From contig JALWNR010000763.1 of NCBI GenBank assembly GCA_027083715.1, forward strand, positions 1 through 9,686: a DNA stretch of 9,686 nucleotides, in the 5' to 3' direction. This DNA is from Bacteroidales bacterium (GTDB taxonomy: Bacteria > Bacteroidota > Bacteroidia > Bacteroidales > NBLH01). The notes below the pieces were generated by a model. It did no database searches. It was not told the DNA's origin and saw only the letters and a list, made by a program, of their open reading frames with translations. This document shows positions 5,796-9,686 of the stretch, in pieces; position 1 is the stretch's first letter, and every line of letters begins with the position of its first letter. Position numbers and translations under genes: made by a program.

Positions 5796-7154
5796 TTAAA
5801 TATTAGAAAATATCATTTGTGAAATACTTAAATAAATAAAAAGTCCGGTAATATCATTTACCGTTGTAATAAACGGTCCGGTTGCCAATGCAGGATCAAT
5901 ATCGAAACGATTTAAAGCCAAAGGCACAAAAGTTCCGAAAATAGATGCGAAAACAATCACTAAAACCAATGCTATACTAACCGATAGCGATAAAGCCAGA
6001 TTATCGTAAAAAACATAGCTTAAAAGAAATATCAAAATAGAAAGTATGACACCGTTCAATAATGCTACAGCTAACTCTTTCAATAAACGCACAAATGTAC
6101 TGTCCAATCCTGTATTATGACTAGCCAAAGCCTGTACAATAATTGATGAAGATTGCACTCCCACATTTCCGCCCATAGCGGCAATTAGCGGTATAAAAAA
6201 TGCCATAGCGGCAAATTGAGCCAAAGGCTCTTCATAAATACTAATCACTTTTGCACCCAACATTCCGCCAAGCAAACCAATCAGCAACCAAGGTAATCGT
6301 GCACGAGTGAGTACCCAAATTCGGTCGCCCGGTTCAACATCTTCGGTAATACCTGAAACCATTTGATAATCTTTTTCAGCTTCTTCCTGCATTACTTCCA
6401 CAATATCGTCAATGGTAATTCTCCCTACCAAACGCCCCAAGCTGTCCACAACCGGTAAAACTACCAAATCGTACTTACTGGCAATATTTACCACCTCATC
6501 TTTGGGCATATCTTCTTTTACCGAAATAATATCCGTATTGCTAATGTCAATTACCTTTTTCTTACTATCAGCAATGATTAAGCGTTTCAGAGAAAGTACT
6601 CCTTTAAGTACATTATCATTATCCACAACATAAACAAAAAATACTTCATCAATTTCTCCTGCATGTTTACGTATTTCGGCAATACATTTTTCTACATCCC
6701 AATCTTCTTTTACACTGATTAACTCTTTTGCCATCAAACCACCGGCAGTGTCTTCGTCGTATTTCAACAAATCGACAATATCGCCGGCTTGTTCCATATC
6801 ATCAATATGCGCAAGTACTTCTTCCTGACGTTCATCCGGCAAATCGGCAATTACATCTGCGGCATCGTCAGAATCCATATGGTCGATGAATTTTTTAGCA
6901 ATTACTTCGCTGGGGAGCACTTTCATAAAACGCTCACGATCATCGTCTTCCAGTTCTGCCAATACATCACCGGCTTTATCGCCATCCAGTAACAGAAAAA
7001 GAAATTTGGCTTCTTCAATACTTAAATCATTATAAATTTCGGCAATATCAGCAGCATGAAGGTGCTCCATCAACTCTCTAGCCTTTTTTTCATCTTTTTG
7101 TTCGATGATTTGCTTTAAATTGTCGATGTATTCTTTAGTTAATTCAAAATGCAT
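5796..7154 (-). CDS. mgtE: Magnesium transporter MgtE
   Basis: This 452-aa inner-membrane Mg2+ channel/transporter, expected to act as a homodimer, has the complete family architecture. It has an acidic N-terminal superhelical domain (about 1-130), two CBS domains (about 138-195 and 200-258), a connecting plug helix (about 259-275) and a five-helix membrane domain (about 284-452). Family signatures are present: PLIAAMGGNVGVQSS (322-336), and DPALATGPFITTVND (420-434), whose final Asp434 corresponds to the pore Mg2+-binding aspartate (Asp432 in Thermus thermophilus MgtE). The many acidic residues in the N and CBS domains fit Mg2+-dependent closing of the pore. It begins 31 bases after the Nudix gene, too close for an M-box riboswitch, so it is probably read through from the operon upstream. 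No clear terminator follows it. Length is normal. Confidence 0.95.
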   Translation of the reverse strand: MHFELTKEYIDNLKQIIEQKDEKKARELMEHLHAADIAEIYNDLSIEEAKFLFLLLDGDKAGDVLAELEDDDRERFMKVLPSEVIAKKFIDHMDSDDAADVIADLPDERQEEVLAHIDDMEQAGDIVDLLKYDEDTAGGLMAKELISVKEDWDVEKCIAEIRKHAGEIDEVFFVYVVDNDNVLKGVLSLKRLIIADSKKKVIDISNTDIISVKEDMPKDEVVNIASKYDLVVLPVVDSLGRLVGRITIDDIVEVMQEEAEKDYQMVSGITEDVEPGDRIWVLTRARLPWLLIGLLGGMLGAKVISIYEEPLAQFAAMAFFIPLIAAMGGNVGVQSSSIIVQALASHNTGLDSTFVRLLKELAVALLNGVILSILIFLLSYVFYDNLALSLSVSIALVLVIVFASIFGTFVPLALNRFDIDPALATGPFITTVNDITGLFIYLSISQMIFSNI

Positions 7155-7185
7155 AGCCGATTAAATTTCATTAAAAAAAAAATAA

Positions 7186-7725
7186 TTACCACCCTTGATT
7201 TACAAATTTATCAAAAATCAACCATGCTTTGGCAGAAAAAACTTTACTTTCATCATACATCAACTCTTTCACCTCATTTTTGCTCATTAAAAAAGTTTCA
7301 ATTTCTTCACTTTGTTCGTTACCCGATTGATCAACTTCACCTTTTGCATAACAAAAAACTATGGAAACCACCTCATTGGTCAATCCTGCCGAATTGGTCA
7401 TAAAAGGCGTAATTTGTACTATTTCGGTTAGTTCCAAATTAGTTTCTTCTTTCAGTTCACGTTTAGCAGTGTTTTCAACACTTTCATTTTCATCCACCAA
7501 TCCGGCAGGTAAAGCCCATTCATAACCGCCAATCGGCACACGAAACTCTTTTGTAATCACTAATTTATCATCAAATACAGCAGCTACAATAACTGTTTTC
7601 CCACCGTTATTTCGCTCGGCAGAATACCAAGTGCTTTCTTCGTTATTTTTATTAATAAATTTTGTTGCCACAAAATTCAAATATTTCGAGCTACTAATAA
7701 TTTCTTTTCCTAAAATTTTCATCAT
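7186..7725 (-). CDS. Nudix hydrolase, ADP-ribose pyrophosphatase-like
   Basis: This 179-aa cytoplasmic hydrolase would cleave a nucleoside diphosphate linked to another group, with Mg2+ or a similar metal. The Nudix box runs from Gly75 to Leu97: G-x5-E81-x7-R89-E90-L91-x-E93-E94-x-N96-L97. All metal-binding glutamates are present; only the usual glycine is Asn96. The lead-in EFRVPIGGYEWALPAGLVDE (60-79) is typical of ADP-ribose pyrophosphatases (NudF group), as is TNSAGLTNE after the box, so ADP-ribose or a related sugar nucleotide is the best guess. The start is MMK; either of the two adjacent ATGs could be used. It lies 41 bases after the AraC-type gene and 31 bases before mgtE, consistent with an operon. 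A functional link to Mg2+ uptake would be speculation. Confidence 0.85.
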   Translation of the reverse strand: MMKILGKEIISSSKYLNFVATKFINKNNEESTWYSAERNNGGKTVIVAAVFDDKLVITKEFRVPIGGYEWALPAGLVDENESVENTAKRELKEETNLELTEIVQITPFMTNSAGLTNEVVSIVFCYAKGEVDQSGNEQSEEIETFLMSKNEVKELMYDESKVFSAKAWLIFDKFVNQGW

Positions 7726-7766
7726 TTATATAGTTAAACCTTATCCGCCTACCGATGGATGGCTAA

Positions 7767-8342
7767 TTAAACCTGATCTAATGGTTTCCTATTATTGTCC
7801 TTTAATTTTTTAAAATGCGAAGGGCTTAGTCCGGTTATTTTTTTAAACTGATTGGATAAATGCTGTACACTACTGTAACCTAAATCCCAAGCTATTTCGC
7901 TCAATGTAAGTTCATCATATATTAAAAGTTCCTTTACTCTTTCAATTTTTTGATAAATCAAATACTTTTCAATGGTAATACTTTCCACCTCCGAAAAAAT
8001 ACGGCTTAAATATGAGTAATCATAGCCAATGGATTCAACCAAATAATCAGAAATATTTACATGTTCAGGTTTATCTTTATGATAATGAACCAATTCAATA
8101 ATACTTGTTTTAATTTTATCAATAATTCGGCTTCGTTTATCGTCAATTAATTCAAAACCATTTTTCAAAAGTACATTACTGATATTTTCATAGTCCTTTT
8201 CGCTGAGTTTGTTGTCCAATTCAACTTCACCAAGCTTTATTGACCGTATGTTAAAACCCAAATTCGTAAATTCTTCTGTTACCACTTTAATGCATCGCGG
8301 GCAGACCATATTTTTAATGTATATTTTTGTTTTATCTACCAT
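7767..8342 (-). CDS. AraC-type regulator with N-terminal HMA-like CxxC domain
   Basis: This 191-aa protein joins two parts. Residues 1-70 resemble a ferredoxin-like heavy-metal-associated domain with the motif MVCPRC (Cys14 and Cys17). Residues about 75-182 form an AraC/XylS DNA-binding region with two helix-turn-helix units: about 96-117 (YLVESIGYDYSYLSRIFSE) and 146-167 (LTLSEIAWDLGYSSVQHLSN), ending QFKKITGLSPSHFK as in the family. Small proteins of this layout recur in Bacteroidota, in my knowledge often near copper or other metal-export genes. No metal ATPase is in this window. The likely role is transcription control in response to a metal, thiol-reactive compound or redox change, with the cysteines as sensor; this is inference. 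Its ATG overlaps the end of the oxidoreductase gene by 7 bases (ATGGTAG), so the two are probably translationally coupled and the oxidoreductase is a plausible part of its regulon. Confidence 0.85.
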   Translation of the reverse strand: MVDKTKIYIKNMVCPRCIKVVTEEFTNLGFNIRSIKLGEVELDNKLSEKDYENISNVLLKNGFELIDDKRSRIIDKIKTSIIELVHYHKDKPEHVNISDYLVESIGYDYSYLSRIFSEVESITIEKYLIYQKIERVKELLIYDELTLSEIAWDLGYSSVQHLSNQFKKITGLSPSHFKKLKDNNRKPLDQV

Positions 8343-9340
8343 TTTATTCCAATTTTACCTATTGTTTCACGATTTTCCAATGCTGTATGAGCTTCGTTTA
8401 ATTCATCGGCAGAATACATTTTACCCACTTTGGGATTAATTTTACCTTCATCAGCCAAATTTACCAAATTTTGCATACAATATTGCAGCACTTCCGGCTT
8501 ATCATCAGCTATACGTAACATATTTACCCCAATCATTGCTTTAGACTGCATAATAAAACCAATAGGATGATAAATCCCGAACGAAAAGGCAAATTTTAGT
8601 TTACTGAAAAAATTATTTGCCTCAAGTTGTGTTGCAGCACCATAAGGCACTATTCTTCCACCACTGCCTAATAACCTATATCCTTTTTTAAAAGTACTGC
8701 CACCAATAGAGTCAAAAACCACATCTAATTTTTCGGTAATTTGTGTGCTAAAATCCCGTTCCCGATAATTTATGGCAACATCCACGCCTTGTTTTTTTAT
8801 ATATTCCATTTTTTCATCCGAGCCGGCAGTACCATATATTTTGCAATTTTTCAGCTTACACAATTGTACCAAAGCAGTCCCTACTCCACCGGCTGCTGCA
8901 TGGATAAGTACTTTTTCACCTTCGCGCACATTGGCAGCTATGTAAGCTGCATAATAAGCTGTTGTGTATTGTGTTGCCAAAGCTAAAGCTTTGCCTACAT
9001 GAAAATTATTACTGATTTTTACCGCAGCTACAGCTTTGGTAATAACGTATTGTGAATATCCGCCAAAGCGTGTAAAAGCAACTACCCTGTCGCCAACAGC
9101 TATATTTTTTACTTGTTCTCCAACTTTCAACACCTTACCAACTGTTTCATAACCAATAATTGTTGGAAGTGGCGGGCATTCTTTATACAAGCCCAAACGA
9201 GCTAAAACATCGGCAAAATTTAATCCGAATGCTTCAGATTCAATTGCTATTTCACCTTTTCCGGGTTCTTTAATTTCAATTTCATGTTTTTCAAAAGCTA
9301 TTTTTGCTTTTCCGTTTTTTGTTAAGTATATTGCTTGCAT
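8336..9340 (-). CDS. Zinc-independent medium-chain NADPH:quinone oxidoreductase, VAT-1-like
   Basis: This 334-aa cytoplasmic enzyme of the medium-chain dehydrogenase/reductase superfamily probably reduces quinones or other reactive carbonyls with NAD(P)H. The N-terminal GroES-like domain (about 1-115) carries GLNFADVLARLGLY (39-52), with the active-site-region Asn41 found in quinone oxidoreductases and VAT-1 relatives. The cysteine ligands of zinc alcohol dehydrogenases are absent. The Rossmann domain (about 125-265) has HAAAGGVGTALVQL (147-160) as the nucleotide-binding loop, with YGAATQ further on. The segment about 241-275 (NNFFSKLKFAFSFG...) is hydrophobic and aromatic, as in VAT-1-like members. 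It is first in its operon, preceded by a TACATTTG box about 40 bases upstream, and overlaps the AraC-type regulator gene. The substrate cannot be assigned; the qor, VAT-1 and crotonyl-CoA-reductase-like branches are alternatives. Confidence 0.87.
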   Translation of the reverse strand: MQAIYLTKNGKAKIAFEKHEIEIKEPGKGEIAIESEAFGLNFADVLARLGLYKECPPLPTIIGYETVGKVLKVGEQVKNIAVGDRVVAFTRFGGYSQYVITKAVAAVKISNNFHVGKALALATQYTTAYYAAYIAANVREGEKVLIHAAAGGVGTALVQLCKLKNCKIYGTAGSDEKMEYIKKQGVDVAINYRERDFSTQITEKLDVVFDSIGGSTFKKGYRLLGSGGRIVPYGAATQLEANNFFSKLKFAFSFGIYHPIGFIMQSKAMIGVNMLRIADDKPEVLQYCMQNLVNLADEGKINPKVGKMYSADELNEAHTALENRETIGKIGIKW

Positions 9341-9381
9341 AAAAATAAATTACTTATTTTTTAATTTAAAGACATAATTTA

Positions 9382-9389
9382 CAAATGTA
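9382..9389 (-). promoter_or_regulatory. -7 promoter box TACATTTG for the oxidoreductase operon
   Basis: The box matches TAnnTTTG exactly on the minus strand and would start transcription near 9375, giving a leader of about 35 bases before the ATG at 9340. A TTTG at 9407-9404 lies 14 bases upstream, closer than the usual 19-21, so the -33 element is uncertain. Position ahead of the first gene of a four-gene run makes this the best promoter in the window. Confidence 0.5.
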
Positions 9390-9455
9390 AAATAATAAAT
9401 GAACAAAATAAAGTAGTTTTTATTGATAAAATTTTTTAAATATTATCCTTTACTT

Positions 9456-9628
9456 TTTTAAGCTAAATTGAGTGGCTACAAACTTTGAAAATTATAAAAC
9501 ATTTGGTTTTCAAATAGTTTTCAAAATTTTTCACCTATCAATCAGATGTATTTTAAATTTTTAAAACTCTTTTAGAACCTAAACATTCGTAATTTTCTTT
9601 GTTCATAATCACTCAATTTAGGTTCAAA
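9456..9628. repeat. 19-bp imperfect inverted repeat bounding 173 bases
   Basis: The arms 9456-9474 and 9610-9628 match at 17 of 19 positions, with a perfect core CTAAATTGAGTG / CACTCAATTTAG (9463-9474 and 9610-9621). The right arm can also pair with a nearer 9-bp partner: GAACCTAAA (9575-9583) with TTTAGGTTC (9617-9625), loop 33 bases. The interior is AT-rich and non-coding. It could be a MITE-like element or a pair of regulator sites between divergent genes. I see no clear target-site duplication. Confidence 0.4.
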
Positions 9629-9633
9629 TTATT

Positions 9634-9641
9634 TAACTTTG
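9634..9641 (+). promoter_or_regulatory. Candidate rightward -7 box TAACTTTG
   Basis: The string matches TAnnTTTG and sits 17 bases before an ATG at 9659, giving a very short leader. No TTTG or TTG lies at the usual -33 distance; the nearest TTTG is at 9598-9601, 32 bases upstream. It begins 5 bases after the right arm of the inverted repeat. Confidence 0.35.
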
Positions 9642-9658
9642 GATATTTTTATAAAAAT

Positions 9659-9686
9659 ATGTTAAAAAGATATATAAATATTATCG
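9659..9686 (+). CDS. Possible start of a rightward gene, cut by the window edge
   Basis: An ATG at 9659-9661 is followed by an open frame, MLKRYINII, to the end of the window. A basic residue pair followed by hydrophobic residues is compatible with the beginning of a signal or membrane segment, but nine codons cannot identify anything. The call rests mainly on the promoter-like box just upstream and on the end of the leftward operon's territory. Confidence 0.25.

Larger units (their letters stand above)
9341..9658. other. 318-base AT-rich intergenic region with opposed promoters
   Basis: The region lies between the leftward oxidoreductase operon and a possible rightward gene at the window edge. 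It contains a minus-strand -7 box (9382-9389), a plus-strand -7 box (9634-9641), a long inverted repeat (9456-9628), and two direct repeats of GTTTTCAAA (9506-9514 and 9517-9525) spaced 11 bases apart. No ORF is credible here. Confidence 0.5.

Noticed and set aside
7155..7185. M-box magnesium riboswitch ahead of mgtE
   Set aside because: Only 31 bases separate mgtE from the Nudix gene, too few for an M-box, and no fitting structure is seen further up within coding sequence.
7767..8342. Copper or other metal resistance island
   Set aside because: Only the HMA-like domain of the regulator hints at metals; no P-type ATPase, CusA-like pump or metallochaperone gene is in the window.
1..9686. CRISPR array, tRNA, rRNA, intact insertion sequence or phage module
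   Set aside because: No regularly spaced repeats, cloverleaf, rRNA stretch, transposase, integrase or phage structural gene could be found on either strand.

Overview
The window is AT-rich, and all eight well-supported genes lie on the minus strand. Protein families, A-rich untranslated leaders without clear Shine-Dalgarno sites, and several TAnnTTTG boxes (the Bacteroidota -7 promoter element) point to a member of the Bacteroidota. The HMA-like/AraC fusion regulator fits this, being a form I associate with that phylum. I cannot fix the genus.

Two gene groups are present, described in the direction of transcription (right to left). Group 1 (9340 down to 5796) encodes a zinc-independent medium-chain quinone oxidoreductase of the VAT-1 type, an AraC-type regulator with an N-terminal CxxC HMA-like domain, a Nudix hydrolase related to ADP-ribose pyrophosphatases, and an MgtE magnesium channel/transporter. 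The first two overlap by 7 bases and the other gaps are 41 and 31 bases, so one operon is likely. A TACATTTG box sits about 40 bases upstream of the first start codon.

Group 2 (5248 down to 457) is a MacAB/LolCDE-like ABC exporter with separate subunits: an ATPase, two paralogous four-helix MacB-type permeases, and an HlyD/MacA-type periplasmic adaptor. No outer-membrane TolC gene is in the window. The likely unit pumps a substrate outward from the inner membrane or periplasm; the substrate cannot be read from the sequence.

The gaps between genes hold the less expected material. Positions 1-58 carry a two-hairpin element. Positions 3074-3251 carry a long structured element between the two permeases, whose stem pairs better as minus-strand RNA (G-U pairs) than as plus-strand RNA. 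Positions 5249-5795 hold a tandem double hairpin, a coding-like remnant, and a 24-codon small ORF whose start codon lies inside a palindrome that also contains a -7 box. Positions 9456-9628 hold a 19-bp imperfect inverted repeat, followed by a plus-strand promoter-like box and the possible first nine codons of a gene running off the right edge.

I see no rRNA, tRNA, CRISPR array, intact insertion sequence, phage gene or defence system. The best candidates for something undescribed are the structured intergenic elements and the small ORF with its palindrome; the main genes belong to known families.
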